47,078 nt of DNA from Oxalobacteraceae bacterium (GTDB lineage Bacteria; Pseudomonadota; Gammaproteobacteria; Burkholderiales; Burkholderiaceae_D), in the NCBI GenBank assembly GCA_947374865.1, contig CANCDR010000019.1, positions 1-47,078 of the forward strand, given 5' to 3'. A program made the position numbers and the translations under genes. Positions 18,114 through 27,251 of this stretch are shown here, in pieces (position 1 is the first letter of the stretch; each line of letters opens with the position of its first letter). A model generated the notes under the pieces. It did not search any database. It worked only from the letters and a program-made list of their open reading frames with translations, and was not told the DNA's origin.

Positions 18114-19336
18114 CAGTGGCTACCCTCCTTAAGCCAGGGGATTAAAAATTCAATCGGACGTTGTCGCTCGAGGATAAAGGTGGCACTGGCCAGCGAGCCA
18201 CTGCTCAAGGTATGTGTCGCGCCAGACGCAGCGGACCAGCGGTAGCCGCCAGCAGCAGATGCGTCCGGCTGCAAGGCCACCAAGACAGAAAAGGGTGGTC
18301 CGTTACGTGATAATTCACGCACCAGATCGGCGTTGTGCAGAATCGCCATCATGCCCTGCTCGGTGGCCGGATAGGGCGCGACCGAGATGACTTTGCCGAG
18401 CACAAAACCATCGCGCTCTTTTTTAGTATTCGCCGGTGCGACCTGCACGTCCATCCCCGGCCTAATATTTTTTGCCGCACTTTGCGGCGGTAAGAAAAAA
18501 AGTGCTTCGAGCCGACGCTCTTTTTTCTCCCAACTCAGAAGCGGCTGACCGGCAGTCACCTTATCACCGCGGGCAGCCATCAACTCGATGATATGTCCAT
18601 CGCCTTCGCTGATGATCTCTGACTGAAATTGCCATTGCTTTTGCAGCCCGCGATAACTGCCTGCCGCCTGCGTTAGTCTGGAGCGGAGTGCGCGCAATCG
18701 TTCAGCGCCGGTGATGTTGTTTTGCTCTTGTTGCATGCGCAGCTGCCAGAGCCGGCTGCGCGCCGTATCGATGGCACTTTGGGCGGCAAACAGGCGTTCG
18801 CGCGAGAGCGGTGCATCGTTCTTTTGCAAATTACTGCGCGCAGCGAGTTGCGCCTCATTGGTCTGAATAATCGTTTCCTGAAAATGCGTCTCGAGTTGTA
18901 CGCTCTTATCCTGCATCGCGCGTTCATTCTTGATGGCTCGCTCGAGCGATTTTTCTTCCTCCTGTAATGCCTGTAGTTCGATCTGCGCCAATTCAAGCTG
19001 GACCACCAGACCCGGCTGTGCGATCCGTCCCAGCAGCTGCCCCCGGTGGATTAGATCGCCCACCCGCAGCATGGGCATATCTGCGATCACGCCACTGCCA
19101 CTGGCAAGCTGTAGAAATGTTCCGCCCTGATGCACCAGGATCCCGGGCCCTGTCAGGCTAATCGGCAAGCTTCCCAAAATAGCCCACAGCAGCAGTACCA
19201 GCAACAGCAGACCAAGCCCGCCCAGAGCGATCCAGCTGCGTAAGCTGGTGATGTGCAGCGGCTGCTCGTGCGGTTCTGGCGACGTCAGCGCAGCCAGGGC
19301 CGCGGCCCTGAAAATTTCTCTGCCCTCTCTGCTCAT
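18113..19336 (-). CDS. HlyD-type adaptor of NHLP/NHLM peptide secretion system
   Basis: This 407-residue periplasmic adaptor (membrane fusion protein) links the two ABC proteins to the outer membrane. The N-terminus has FRAAALAALTSPEPHEQPL followed by a membrane helix (LRSWIALGGLGLLLLVLLLW). This matches the family pattern of 'FRKAALERLSSPEQLDQ..' plus helix (recalled from the family). A lipoyl-like half (ASGSGVIADMPMLRVGDLI), a coiled coil and the second lipoyl half (HIIELMAARGDKVTAGQPLL) follow. The frame is open from 19390. The ATG at 19336 is chosen because AAGGGGAGAGG lies about 9 bp upstream. It is the first gene of the operon; the 260 bp upstream shows no clear promoter or precursor gene. 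Confidence 0.85.
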   Translation of the reverse strand: MSREGREIFRAAALAALTSPEPHEQPLHITSLRSWIALGGLGLLLLVLLLWAILGSLPISLTGPGILVHQGGTFLQLASGSGVIADMPMLRVGDLIHRGQLLGRIAQPGLVVQLELAQIELQALQEEEKSLERAIKNERAMQDKSVQLETHFQETIIQTNEAQLAARSNLQKNDAPLSRERLFAAQSAIDTARSRLWQLRMQQEQNNITGAERLRALRSRLTQAAGSYRGLQKQWQFQSEIISEGDGHIIELMAARGDKVTAGQPLLSWEKKERRLEALFFLPPQSAAKNIRPGMDVQVAPANTKKERDGFVLGKVISVAPYPATEQGMMAILHNADLVRELSRNGPPFSVLVALQPDASAAGGYRWSAASGATHTLSSGSLASATFILERQRPIEFLIPWLKEGSH

Positions 19337-19596
19337 AGTGTTGCGCCTCTCCCCTTGAAGAAATTGGTCAGCATGTCTAGTAACATGCAAAGCCTGCTCT
19401 GGAAGCTTGACCTAGGCGCAGACGATGGGCGAGGAAGAAGTTCTATCTAGCAACTAAGGGGAAAAGGGTGTCGGGATACAGCGACAAAAAATACGTGCTG
19501 TGATGCCGATAAGGCGGGCTGAAAAGCAGCCGCGCCATGTCCGGGGAAAGGAAGATGCAGGAAGGAATACAGTAAGGCACCAGCGCAAAAATTTGA
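19337..19596. other. Intergenic region upstream of the export operon
   Basis: This 260-bp stretch lies between the adaptor gene and the carbonic anhydrase stop. It should hold the export-operon promoter, but no convincing -35/-10 pair was found. A hairpin with one bulged G (GCGGGCTG/CAGCCGC around 19514-19533) lacks a U-tract. The longest minus-strand small frame (31 codons, 19443-19538) has no leader-peptide features. Confidence 0.5.
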
Positions 19597-20259
19597 CTAG
19601 CCTTCGTACCTTGCAAAGCAGGTTTTCATCGCGCCTTGTAATTGATCCGCCGCGCTGACAGTCATCCCCTGATCACGCAGCAGACCATCTTTCAGGCTAT
19701 ATACCCAGCCATGCACTGTCAATTCCTGACCACGTTCCCAGGCGTCTTGTACGATGGTGGTCTGGCAGACATTGACGACTTGTTCGATCACATTCAGTTC
19801 GCACATCCGGTCATGCCGTTCGTGCGGCTCGAGCACCTGGCCGAGATAGGCACCATGTTTATTGCTCACGTCCTGCACGTGACGCAGCCAGTTATCGGCC
19901 AGGCCCACACGCCGCCCTGATAGCGCCGCATGGACACCGGAACAGCCATAGTGGCCGACCACCATCACATGCTTGACGTTCAATACTTCGGTCGCAAACT
20001 GCAGGACTGACAGTAAATTCAAGTCGGTATGCACCACCACATTGGCCACATTACGGTGGACGAATAATTCACCCGGTGCGAGCTTGACAATTTCATTAGC
20101 CGGAACGCGGCTATCCGAGCAGCCGATCCACAAATATTGCGGCGACTGCTGCGACTCGAGTTGCTTGAAGAAAGTGGGATTTTTATCCAGCATCGACTGC
20201 GCCCACTGGCGGTTATTTTGAAACAAATGTTGGAGGGGATCAGGTAATGATGCAGTCAT
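19597..20259 (-). CDS. can: Beta-class carbonic anhydrase
   Basis: This enzyme interconverts CO2 and bicarbonate in the cytosol. The 220-residue product has the zinc ligands of the beta class: Cys47 with the Asp49/Arg51 dyad in GCSDSRVPANEIV, and His103 and Cys106 in GHYGCSGVHAAL. The HRNVANVV segment is also typical. Length matches E. coli Can. It is downstream of dnaJ on the same strand across a 102-bp gap with a 9-bp inverted repeat, so it may have its own promoter or read through from dnaJ. Confidence 0.95.
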   Translation of the reverse strand: MTASLPDPLQHLFQNNRQWAQSMLDKNPTFFKQLESQQSPQYLWIGCSDSRVPANEIVKLAPGELFVHRNVANVVVHTDLNLLSVLQFATEVLNVKHVMVVGHYGCSGVHAALSGRRVGLADNWLRHVQDVSNKHGAYLGQVLEPHERHDRMCELNVIEQVVNVCQTTIVQDAWERGQELTVHGWVYSLKDGLLRDQGMTVSAADQLQGAMKTCFARYEG

Positions 20260-20297
20260 AGATGTTCTCTCAGGTCTACATGATGAAATACAGCCGA

Positions 20298-20331
20298 GGC
20301 TGAAGTCGCCGCCAACATTGCCACTTCAGCC
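20298..20331 (-). terminator. Hairpin between dnaJ and carbonic anhydrase gene
   Basis: A perfect 9-bp inverted repeat (GGCTGAAGT at 20298-20306, ACTTCAGCC at 20323-20331) lies about 30 bp after the dnaJ stop. The loop is 16 bases and no U-run follows on the minus strand. It may act as an mRNA-stabilising or weak termination structure rather than a classical terminator. Confidence 0.4.
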
Positions 20332-20361
20332 CCATACGCAAGATGATAGCGTATCAGGATC

Positions 20362-21498
20362 TTATTCGAAAAAACCCTTGACCTTGTCCTTCCAGGATTT
20401 ACTTTGCGGGCTATGCTTGGCACCGCCCTCCACTGTCAGGAGTTCAAAATCACGCAGCAATTCCTTCTGTTTTTCCGTCAGCTTGACTGGCGTTTCGACG
20501 ACCACATGGGCGAATAAATCTCCGGCAAAGCCCGAGCGCACGCCCTTGATTCCCTTACTGCGCAGTCGGAAAGTTTTGCCCGACTGGGTACCTTCCGGGA
20601 GAGTAAAGGAAGCCTTGCCGCTCAGTGTAGGGACTTCGACTTCGCCGCCTAAAGCTGCCTTGGCATAGGAAATCGGAATTTCGCAATGCAGATCATCGCC
20701 GTCGCGCTGGAACACGGCATGCGGCTTGATATGCACTTCCACATACAGGTCGCCTGGTGGCCCGCCATTCATGCCGGGTTCACCGTTGCCGGAAGAACGG
20801 ATGCGCATGCCATCATCGATCCCGCTTGGGATTTTGACTTCCAGGGTTTTATTGCGCTTGATGCGACCAGCGCCAGCACAGGTCGGACATGGGGTCGGAA
20901 TGATCTTGCCGGTACCATGGCATTTCGGGCAAGCCTGCTGGATACTGAAAAATCCCTGCTGCATGCGTACCTGGCCCTGACCATTACAAGTCGGACAAGT
21001 CGCCGCCGACGTACCGGCCTTGGCGCCCGATCCATGGCAGCTGTCGCAGCTATCCCAGGACGGCACGCGGATCGTGGTGTCGTAACCCTGCGCTGCCTGC
21101 TCGAGTGAAATCTCGAGGTTATAGCGCAAGTCGGCCCCACGGAATACCTGCGGTCCGGCGCCACGACCAGCACCGCGCGCTGCACCACCAAAAATATCAC
21201 CAAAAATATCGCCGAAGGCATCGGCAAACCCAGCTGAACCAGCGCCCCCGCCACCGCCGCCACCCATATTGGGATCGACACCTGCGTGACCATAGCGGTC
21301 ATAGGCTTCGCGTTTTTGCGGGTCGGACAACATCTCGTAGGCTTCTTTAGCCTCCTTGAATTTATCTTCCGCGCCCTTGCTGTCCGGATTACGATCCGGA
21401 TGGTGTTTCATCGCCAGCTTGCGATAGGACTTCTTGATTTCTTCATCAGAAGCGTTTTTGGCCAAGCCCAGAATCTCGTAAAAATCGCGTTTTGCCAT
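20362..21498 (-). CDS. dnaJ: Chaperone DnaJ (Hsp40)
   Basis: DnaJ delivers unfolded proteins to DnaK and stimulates its ATPase. The 378-residue protein has the J domain ([23 protein letters not shown] at residues 33-35) and a Gly/Phe-rich linker. Four zinc-binding CxxCxGxG repeats follow ([32 protein letters not shown]), then the substrate-binding C-terminal domain. It is a complete type I DnaJ. The frame is open from 21555, but the conserved start is at 21498. The leader contains a terminator-like hairpin after dnaK, so its level is probably set by partial read-through. Confidence 0.97.
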   Translation of the reverse strand: MAKRDFYEILGLAKNASDEEIKKSYRKLAMKHHPDRNPDSKGAEDKFKEAKEAYEMLSDPQKREAYDRYGHAGVDPNMGGGGGGGAGSAGFADAFGDIFGDIFGGAARGAGRGAGPQVFRGADLRYNLEISLEQAAQGYDTTIRVPSWDSCDSCHGSGAKAGTSAATCPTCNGQGQVRMQQGFFSIQQACPKCHGTGKIIPTPCPTCAGAGRIKRNKTLEVKIPSGIDDGMRIRSSGNGEPGMNGGPPGDLYVEVHIKPHAVFQRDGDDLHCEIPISYAKAALGGEVEVPTLSGKASFTLPEGTQSGKTFRLRSKGIKGVRSGFAGDLFAHVVVETPVKLTEKQKELLRDFELLTVEGGAKHSPQSKSWKDKVKGFFE

Positions 21499-21521
21499 GG
21501 TGAGGCCGTCCTGTTTTATAT

Positions 21522-21570
21522 AAACGAAAACGCCGAGAAGAATCTTGCACGGCAAGAATTCGACTCGGCG
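21522..21570 (-). terminator. Terminator/attenuator-like hairpin between dnaK and dnaJ
   Basis: On the minus strand CGCCGAG (arm 21564-21570) pairs with CTCGGCG (arm 21531-21537). Inside, GAAT/ATTC and CTTGC/GCAAG pairs extend the stem around an ACG-type loop. The stem is directly followed by TTTTCGTTT (21522-21530). Stem plus T-run is the form of a Rho-independent terminator. Because dnaJ follows 23 bp later on the same strand, partial termination (attenuation) is the likely role. Confidence 0.65.
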
Positions 21571-21572
21571 GC

Positions 21573-21598
21573 GTTATCGCGACACACGTCGCGATAAC
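21573..21598 (-). other. Perfect 11-bp inverted repeat just after dnaK
   Basis: GTTATCGCGAC and its exact complement GTCGCGATAAC flank a four-base loop, 9 bp after the dnaK stop. No T-run follows, so it is not a classical terminator. It could protect the 3' end of dnaK mRNA, be an RNase processing site, or be bound by a protein as a palindrome. Confidence 0.6.
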
Positions 21599-21606
21599 CA
21601 CACATA

Positions 21607-23556
21607 TTATTTATCTTTGACTTCTTTGAAGTCTGCGTCCATCACATCATCATGCTTGGGTTTGCCTTCGGCTGCACCGGCAGCACCTTCGGTTGCGCCC
21701 GCTGCACCGGCCGCACCAGCAGCCTGCTGCGCTTGCATATCAGCGTACATTTTCTCACCCAGCTTTTGCGCTGCGGTCGACAATGCCATGGTCTTGACGT
21801 CGATCTCGGCTTTGTCGCCACCTTTAAGGGCAGCTTCCAGCTCCTTGATGGCGGCTTCGATTTTCTCTTTTTCGCCGGCTTCGAGCTTGTCACCGTATTC
21901 TGTGACGGCCTTCTTGGTCGAGTGCACCAGAGCGTCGCCCTGGTTATGCGCTTCGGCCATTTCACGCAGGCGCTTATCTTCCTCGGCATTCGCCTCGGCA
22001 TCCTGCACCATTTTTTGAATCTCGTCTTCCGTCAGACCAGAATTGGCCTTGATGGTGATCTTGTTTTCTTTGCCGGTCGCTTTGTCTTTGGCACCAACAT
22101 GCAAGATGCCGTTCGCGTCAATATCAAAGGTCACTTCAATTTGTGGCGTACCGCGCGCTGATGGCGGGATGCCTTCGAGGTTGAATTCGCCCAGGCCCTT
22201 GTTACCGACGGCCATCTCGCGCTCACCCTGATAGACCTTGATCGTCACCGCCGGCTGGTTATCGTCGGCCGTTGAAAACACCTGACTAAACTTGGTCGGG
22301 ATGGTGGTATTTTTCTTGATCATCTTGGTCATCACGCCACCCATGGTCTCGATACCGAGCGACAGTGGTGTCACGTCGAGCAGCAGCAGATCCTTGCGCT
22401 CGCCTGACAGAACCGAACCCTGAATCGCTGCACCAACGGCGACGGCTTCATCAGGATTGACGTCTTTGCGCGGCTCTTTGCCGAAGAATTCTTTGACCTT
22501 CTCCTGCACCTTTGGCATACGCGTCATACCACCGACGAGGATGATGTCGTCGATATCACCGACAGCAACACCAGCGTCCTTGATCGCGATACGGCACGGA
22601 TCGATGGTCTTGACGATCAAGTCTTCGACCAGCGCTTCGAGCTTGGCGCGATTCATCTTCAGGTTCAGGTGGACCGGCGCGCCGTTCGCCATGGCGATGT
22701 AGGGCTCATTAATTTCGGTCTGCTGTGAAGATGACAGTTCGATCTTGGCGCGCTCGGCCGAGGCCTTGATACGCTGCAGGGCGATGGCGTCTTTGCCCAG
22801 ATCGATACCGTTGATTTTTTTGAATTCTTCGATGATGTAGTCGATCATGCGTTGATCGAAATCTTCACCGCCGAGGAAGGTGTCACCGTTGGTCGACAAG
22901 ACTTCGAACTGCATCTCACCATCGACGTCGGCGATCTCAATGATCGACACGTCGAAGGTACCGCCACCAAGGTCATAGACGGCAATCTTGCGGTCGCCCT
23001 TGCCGACTTTGTCCAGACCGAAGGCCAGAGCAGCTGCGGTCGGTTCATTGATGATGCGCTTGACGTCCAGACCGGCGATACGGCCGGCGTCTTTGGTCGC
23101 CTGACGTTGTGCGTCGTTAAAGTAAGCCGGCACCGTGATCACGGCCTCGGTCACTTCTTCGCCGAGATAATCTTCAGCGGTTTTTTTCATCTTGCGCAGA
23201 ACTTCCGCCGAAATTTGCGGCGGTGCGAGTTTTTTGTCGCGCACGGAAATCCAGGCATCGCCGTTATCTGCCTTGGAAATTTCATACGGCATCAGGGAGA
23301 TGTCTTTTTGTACTTCTTTTTCGTCAAATTTACGGCCGATGAGGCGTTTGACGGCGTACAAGGTATTTTTAGGATTCGTGACTGCCTGACGCTTGGCCGG
23401 CGCGCCGATCAGAATTTCACCATCTTCCTGATACGCGATGATCGACGGCGTGGTGCGCGCGCCTTCAGAGTTTTCGATCACTTTAGGTTGACCACCCTCC
23501 ATGACGGAGACACAAGAGTTCGTGGTTCCGAGGTCAATGCCAATAATTTTACCCAT
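21607..23556 (-). CDS. dnaK: Chaperone DnaK (Hsp70)
   Basis: DnaK is the main ATP-dependent Hsp70 of the cytosol, working with DnaJ and GrpE. The 649-residue protein starts [20 protein letters not shown] and has the ATPase motifs [31 protein letters not shown] and [10 protein letters not shown]. The substrate-binding domain and the helical lid with a G/A-rich tail follow, ending in [10 protein letters not shown], the co-chaperone-binding end. Its length is normal. It has its own sigma-32-type promoter in the 130-bp gap after grpE and a good AAAGGAAA ribosome-binding site. Confidence 0.98.
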   Translation of the reverse strand: MGKIIGIDLGTTNSCVSVMEGGQPKVIENSEGARTTPSIIAYQEDGEILIGAPAKRQAVTNPKNTLYAVKRLIGRKFDEKEVQKDISLMPYEISKADNGDAWISVRDKKLAPPQISAEVLRKMKKTAEDYLGEEVTEAVITVPAYFNDAQRQATKDAGRIAGLDVKRIINEPTAAALAFGLDKVGKGDRKIAVYDLGGGTFDVSIIEIADVDGEMQFEVLSTNGDTFLGGEDFDQRMIDYIIEEFKKINGIDLGKDAIALQRIKASAERAKIELSSSQQTEINEPYIAMANGAPVHLNLKMNRAKLEALVEDLIVKTIDPCRIAIKDAGVAVGDIDDIILVGGMTRMPKVQEKVKEFFGKEPRKDVNPDEAVAVGAAIQGSVLSGERKDLLLLDVTPLSLGIETMGGVMTKMIKKNTTIPTKFSQVFSTADDNQPAVTIKVYQGEREMAVGNKGLGEFNLEGIPPSARGTPQIEVTFDIDANGILHVGAKDKATGKENKITIKANSGLTEDEIQKMVQDAEANAEEDKRLREMAEAHNQGDALVHSTKKAVTEYGDKLEAGEKEKIEAAIKELEAALKGGDKAEIDVKTMALSTAAQKLGEKMYADMQAQQAAGAAGAAGATEGAAGAAEGKPKHDDVMDADFKEVKDK

Positions 23557-23622
23557 GATTTTTTTCCTTTATAGCGAATGTCGAGAATGTGGTTGACTCT
23601 GTATGAATCTTTCTTGAGTCCT

Positions 23623-23650
23623 ATATGTGGTAAAAAACATCGCTTTCAAG
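23623..23650 (-). promoter_or_regulatory. Sigma-32 (heat-shock) promoter of dnaK
   Basis: On the minus strand the -35 element CTTGAAA (23644-23650) is followed after 13 bp by CCACATAT (23623-23630), which matches the sigma-32 -10 consensus CCCCATNT in seven of eight positions. It lies about 70 bp upstream of the dnaK ATG. Confidence 0.75.
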
Positions 23651-23686
23651 CACTTTTTGCGTGTTTTTTAACAATTAACTGTTTTT

Positions 23687-24232
23687 TTACTGCGCCACCG
23701 TGACCAATGCCGGGCGTAACAGCCGGTCGGAGATCATGTAGCCTTTCTGCAGGACGCTGACGATGGTATTGGCAGCCTGTTCGGCAGCGACCATCGAAAT
23801 TGCCTGATGCCGCATCGGGTCCAACTTATCGCCCGGCAGCGGGCTAATTTCCACCAGCTTGCCCTTCTCAAAGGCGGCGCTTAGCTGCCTGAGTGTCATT
23901 TCGACACCTTCTTTGAGGGATTCAACGGTCGGTATTTCCAGCTTCAGGGCCATTTCAAGGCTATCTTTGACCGGCACCAAAGATTCGGCAAAATTTTCGA
24001 TCGCAAATTTATGCGCTTTGGCGATATCTTCCTGGGCGCGGCGGCGCAGATTTTCGGTATCGGCCTTGGCCCGCAGGAAGGCATCCTGCATCTCTGCCAC
24101 CTTGGCTTCCGTGGCGGCCAATTGTTCGGCCAGGCTCAAGGACGCCTCGGGCGCGCCATTGGCGGGAGCCTCGGACAGGTTAATGGTTTCGGATAATGGA
24201 TCCGGCACGTCTTTTTTTTGCTCTTCTTGCAT
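23687..24232 (-). CDS. grpE: Nucleotide exchange factor GrpE
   Basis: GrpE releases ADP from DnaK. The 181-residue protein has an acidic disordered N-terminus, a long coiled coil ([27 protein letters not shown], interrupted only by family-typical charges), and the conserved core [19 protein letters not shown]. The C-terminal beta domain ends in [24 protein letters not shown] at 24244 is in frame, but the ATG at 24232 has GGGGA six bases upstream and is preferred. A sigma-32-type promoter lies about 70 bp upstream. Confidence 0.95.
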   Translation of the reverse strand: MQEEQKKDVPDPLSETINLSEAPANGAPEASLSLAEQLAATEAKVAEMQDAFLRAKADTENLRRRAQEDIAKAHKFAIENFAESLVPVKDSLEMALKLEIPTVESLKEGVEMTLRQLSAAFEKGKLVEISPLPGDKLDPMRHQAISMVAAEQAANTIVSVLQKGYMISDRLLRPALVTVAQ

Positions 24233-24299
24233 GTAAATCCCCACGATAATCAGTATTCAATGTGTGATTCATGAACTTAATACATGAACTCGCCGGCAT

Positions 24300-24327
24300 A
24301 GATTGGGCTAAGCCCCGCCTTTTCAAG
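24300..24327 (-). promoter_or_regulatory. Sigma-32 (heat-shock) promoter of grpE
   Basis: On the minus strand CTTGAAA (24321-24327), preceded by CCCCT, is followed after 13 bp by CCCAATCT (24300-24307), close to the sigma-32 -10 consensus CCCCATNT. It ends about 68 bp upstream of the grpE ATG and is well separated from hemH. No CIRCE (HrcA) operator was seen here. Confidence 0.78.
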
Positions 24328-24362
24328 AGGGGATGCGGGTTCAGAATCAAACTTTATTCGGG

Positions 24363-25469
24363 CTATTGCGGAGCGCCCAGGCGCTTGGCCTGGGTATGGG
24401 TGATCTCGGCTTGGGCTTTCTGCTCTTCGAGCATGGCCGGGGTACGGATGGTATGCCAGCCGATCAGGTGCTGTTCGACGATGTCGGTGAGTGCTGACTG
24501 CCAGACCGGCGACTCATTCAGGCAGGGGATGTAATGAAAGGTCTGACCGCCGTTGTCGGCAAAGGCCTGGCGCACTTCCATGTCGATTTCTTCCAGCGTT
24601 TCCAGACAGTCGCTGGTAAAGCCGGGGCAGATCATATCGATCCGGCGAATCCCGTCTCGGCCTAACTGCTCGACGGTGGGCTGTGTATAGGGCTGCAGCC
24701 ATTCGGCCTTGCCAAACCGCGACTGGAAAGTGACGCGGTAGGCTTCTGGCGCCAAACCCAGCCGCTCGGCCAGCAGGCGCGCCGTTTTGTGGCACTCACA
24801 AAAATACGGATCACCCAGCAGTAGCGTGCGCTTGGGCGTGCCATGGAAACTCATGACCAGCACCTCTGGCTTGCCATGCATTTCCCAGTACGACTCGACA
24901 GCGTGTGCCAGGGCGCCCAGATAGGATTCGTTATCGTGGTAGTGCTTGATCAGGCGCAGTTCGGGAATATTGCGCTCCTTCTGATAATGCGCAAATACGG
25001 CGTCATAGATGGAAGCGGTCGTGGCGGCAGAATATTGCGGATAGGCGGGCAGCACCAGTATCCGGTCACAGCCAGCCAGTTTGAGATCCTGCAGCACCGA
25101 GGCGACCGATGGCTGACCGTAGCGCATGGCGTACACGACCTTGACCGCATGACCACGTTCCGTCATCGCCTCTTGCAGCATCGCCGCCTGCCGTTCCGTA
25201 TGCACACGCAGCGGTGAACCATCACGGGTCCAGATGGCGGCATATTTATGCGCCGATTTACCGGAACGAAATGGCACGATAATGCCGTTCAAAATAAACC
25301 ACCAGATCGCGCGCGGAATTTCTACTACCCGCTGATCGGCCAGAAACTGCCGCAAATACGGACGCACAGCCGCTGCGGTGGGCGCAGCAGGCGTACCCAG
25401 ATTAACTAGTACGATGGCCGCTTGCGTCAGCGTGCCGTGAGTATGAGATGGTTCAGGACGAAAGGACAT
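24363..25469 (-). CDS. hemH: Ferrochelatase
   Basis: HemH inserts Fe2+ into protoporphyrin IX, the last step of protohaem synthesis. The 368-residue protein has the N-terminal [18 protein letters not shown], the [11 protein letters not shown] segment, the active-site region [20 protein letters not shown] (catalytic His), and the C-terminal [15 protein letters not shown] with the conserved Glu. The open frame reaches 25535, but a perfect TATAAT -10 at 25498-25503 lies inside that extension, so the ATG at 25469 is chosen. The HemJ-like gene at 40601 would supply its substrate. Confidence 0.95.
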   Translation of the reverse strand: MSFRPEPSHTHGTLTQAAIVLVNLGTPAAPTAAAVRPYLRQFLADQRVVEIPRAIWWFILNGIIVPFRSGKSAHKYAAIWTRDGSPLRVHTERQAAMLQEAMTERGHAVKVVYAMRYGQPSVASVLQDLKLAGCDRILVLPAYPQYSAATTASIYDAVFAHYQKERNIPELRLIKHYHDNESYLGALAHAVESYWEMHGKPEVLVMSFHGTPKRTLLLGDPYFCECHKTARLLAERLGLAPEAYRVTFQSRFGKAEWLQPYTQPTVEQLGRDGIRRIDMICPGFTSDCLETLEEIDMEVRQAFADNGGQTFHYIPCLNESPVWQSALTDIVEQHLIGWHTIRTPAMLEEQKAQAEITHTQAKRLGAPQ

Positions 25470-25497
25470 GGCGGTTCCGACAGTGAGGACGAGCGCC

Positions 25498-25503
25498 ATT
25501 ATA
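25498..25503 (-). promoter_or_regulatory. -10 box of hemH promoter
   Basis: A perfect TATAAT on the minus strand lies 29 bp upstream of the hemH ATG. No good -35 element is visible at 16-18 bp (CCCTCG region), so an activator or weak promoter is possible. Confidence 0.5.
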
Positions 25504-25574
25504 GTGTAATGGCGCGGGCGCGAGGGTGTGCCCAATCTAGACTGCCCCTCTTGGACAAAAGGGTGAGCCAGCTC

Positions 25575-27221
25575 CTACAAAGCGAGCAATTCCCGGGCGT
25601 GCTTTCTGGTCGTCGCGGTGATTTCCAGACCACCCAGCATACGGGCGATTTCTTCGATACGGGAGGCGGCGCTCAGCGGGGTGATGTGCGAGAGCGTCTG
25701 GCCGCCGGTGCTGGTTTTACTGACTTCAAAATGCTGATTGGCCTGGCTGGCGACCTGCGGTAAATGTGTCACACACAGTACCTGCCGATCCTGACCCAGC
25801 CGGCGTAACAGACGCCCTACAACTTCGGCGACGGCACCGCCAATGCCGCTATCGACTTCATCAAAGATCAGTGTCGGAGTGGCCGTTGCGCTGGAAGTGA
25901 TGACGGAAATGGCCAAGGCAATGCGCGCTAACTCACCGCCAGAAGCCACCTTGGCCAGCGGACGCGGCGCCGTGCCGGCATGGCCGGCAACTAAAAATTC
26001 GATCTGCTCAATACCGGCAGCGCTGGGCTCGCAGGGCGCGAGCGCGATCTCGAATCGGCCGCCCGTCATCGATAAATCCTGCATCGCCGCCGTCACCGCC
26101 ACGCCGAGCGCAAGGGCCGCCTTGGCGCGCGACTTGCCCAGCTTTTGCGCCTGCGTCATGTAGACCGCCTGCAGTTTTTCTTCCTGGGCGCGCAGCGCAT
26201 CCAGATCACTGGCATCGGCTAACTGCTGCAATTGGCCGGACAGCTCAATGAGCTTATGTGGCAATACGTCGGGTTCGACATGGAATTTGCGCGCCGTCGA
26301 ATGAATCGCATCCAGCCGGGCTTCAACCTTGTGTAGGCGCGCCGGGTCGAGTTCGAGTCGGTCCAGATAATCGTTGAGCGCATAGACCGCTTCCTGCAGC
26401 TGGATGCGGGCCGGCTCGAGCACCTCGAGCACCGGCTGCAAGCCTTCATCGACATCGGCCAGCTTACCCAGTTTGGTGGTCAGACTGGTCAGGCGGGAAA
26501 GCATCGGACTATCGGATTCGGAAATCAGCGTCAGGGCTTCCTGCGCGCCTTCGATCAGGCTGGCGGCATGTGCCAGGCGGCTGTGTTCGTTGCTGATGTC
26601 GCTCCATTCGCCGGGCTTGACGGCGAGTTTATCGAGCTCGGCGACTTGCCATTCCAGGCGTTCGCGTTCTTGCAGCACGTTTTTGGCATTGGTTTCAAAT
26701 TCTGTGCGCTGTTTGGCCACTGCGCGCCAGACCTTAAAGGACTGCGCCAGCGCCTTGGTTTGCTCTTGCAAACCAGCCTGCGTATCGAGCAAGGCACGCT
26801 GCGCATCGGCTTTGAGTAGCGACTGATGTGCATGCTGGCCGTGAATATCGACCAGCAGTTCACCCAGCGCGCGCAATTGACCTGCACTGGCAGCCACACC
26901 GTTGATGAACGCCTTCGAGCGGCCAGCGTTGTCGATCACTCGGCGCAGCAATACGCCGCCTTCATCAGCCTGATATTCATTGGCTGCGAGCCAGGCATTG
27001 GCTGCCTCATGGGTGGCAAATTCGGCTGTGATGTCGGCCTTGGAAGCGCCTTCGCGCACTACGCTGGCATCGCCGCGTTCACCCAGGGCGAGCGCCAAGG
27101 CATCAATGAGGATCGATTTACCCGCGCCGGTTTCGCCGGTAAAAACCGAGAAACCAGCAGCGAATTCAAGTTCGATCTGGTCGACGATGACAAAATCACG
27201 GATGGACAGGGTGCGCAGCAT
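25575..27221 (-). CDS. recN: DNA repair protein RecN
   Basis: RecN is an SMC-like ATPase that helps to hold and repair double-strand breaks. The 548-residue protein has an N-terminal half-ATPase with Walker A FTGETGAGKSILIDAL, a central coiled coil (about residues 160-370), and a C-terminal half with KVASGGELARIALAISV (signature) and LIFDEVDSGIGGAVAEVVG (Walker B). VLCVTHLPQVASQANQHF follows. The ATG at 27221 gives the family start MLRTLSIRDFVIVD. recN is often SOS-controlled, but no LexA box was seen in the 30 bp separating it from nadK. Confidence 0.96.
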   Translation of the reverse strand: MLRTLSIRDFVIVDQIELEFAAGFSVFTGETGAGKSILIDALALALGERGDASVVREGASKADITAEFATHEAANAWLAANEYQADEGGVLLRRVIDNAGRSKAFINGVAASAGQLRALGELLVDIHGQHAHQSLLKADAQRALLDTQAGLQEQTKALAQSFKVWRAVAKQRTEFETNAKNVLQERERLEWQVAELDKLAVKPGEWSDISNEHSRLAHAASLIEGAQEALTLISESDSPMLSRLTSLTTKLGKLADVDEGLQPVLEVLEPARIQLQEAVYALNDYLDRLELDPARLHKVEARLDAIHSTARKFHVEPDVLPHKLIELSGQLQQLADASDLDALRAQEEKLQAVYMTQAQKLGKSRAKAALALGVAVTAAMQDLSMTGGRFEIALAPCEPSAAGIEQIEFLVAGHAGTAPRPLAKVASGGELARIALAISVITSSATATPTLIFDEVDSGIGGAVAEVVGRLLRRLGQDRQVLCVTHLPQVASQANQHFEVSKTSTGGQTLSHITPLSAASRIEEIARMLGGLEITATTRKHARELLAL

Positions 27222-27251
27222 AGGCAATCAAAAAAGAAATGGTGCAGTGAT

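Noticed and set aside
19443..19538. 31-codon minus-strand frame upstream of the export operon as a possible secreted-peptide precursor
   Set aside because: It has no ribosome-binding site, no Gly-Gly leader and no resemblance to NHLP or Nif11 leaders.
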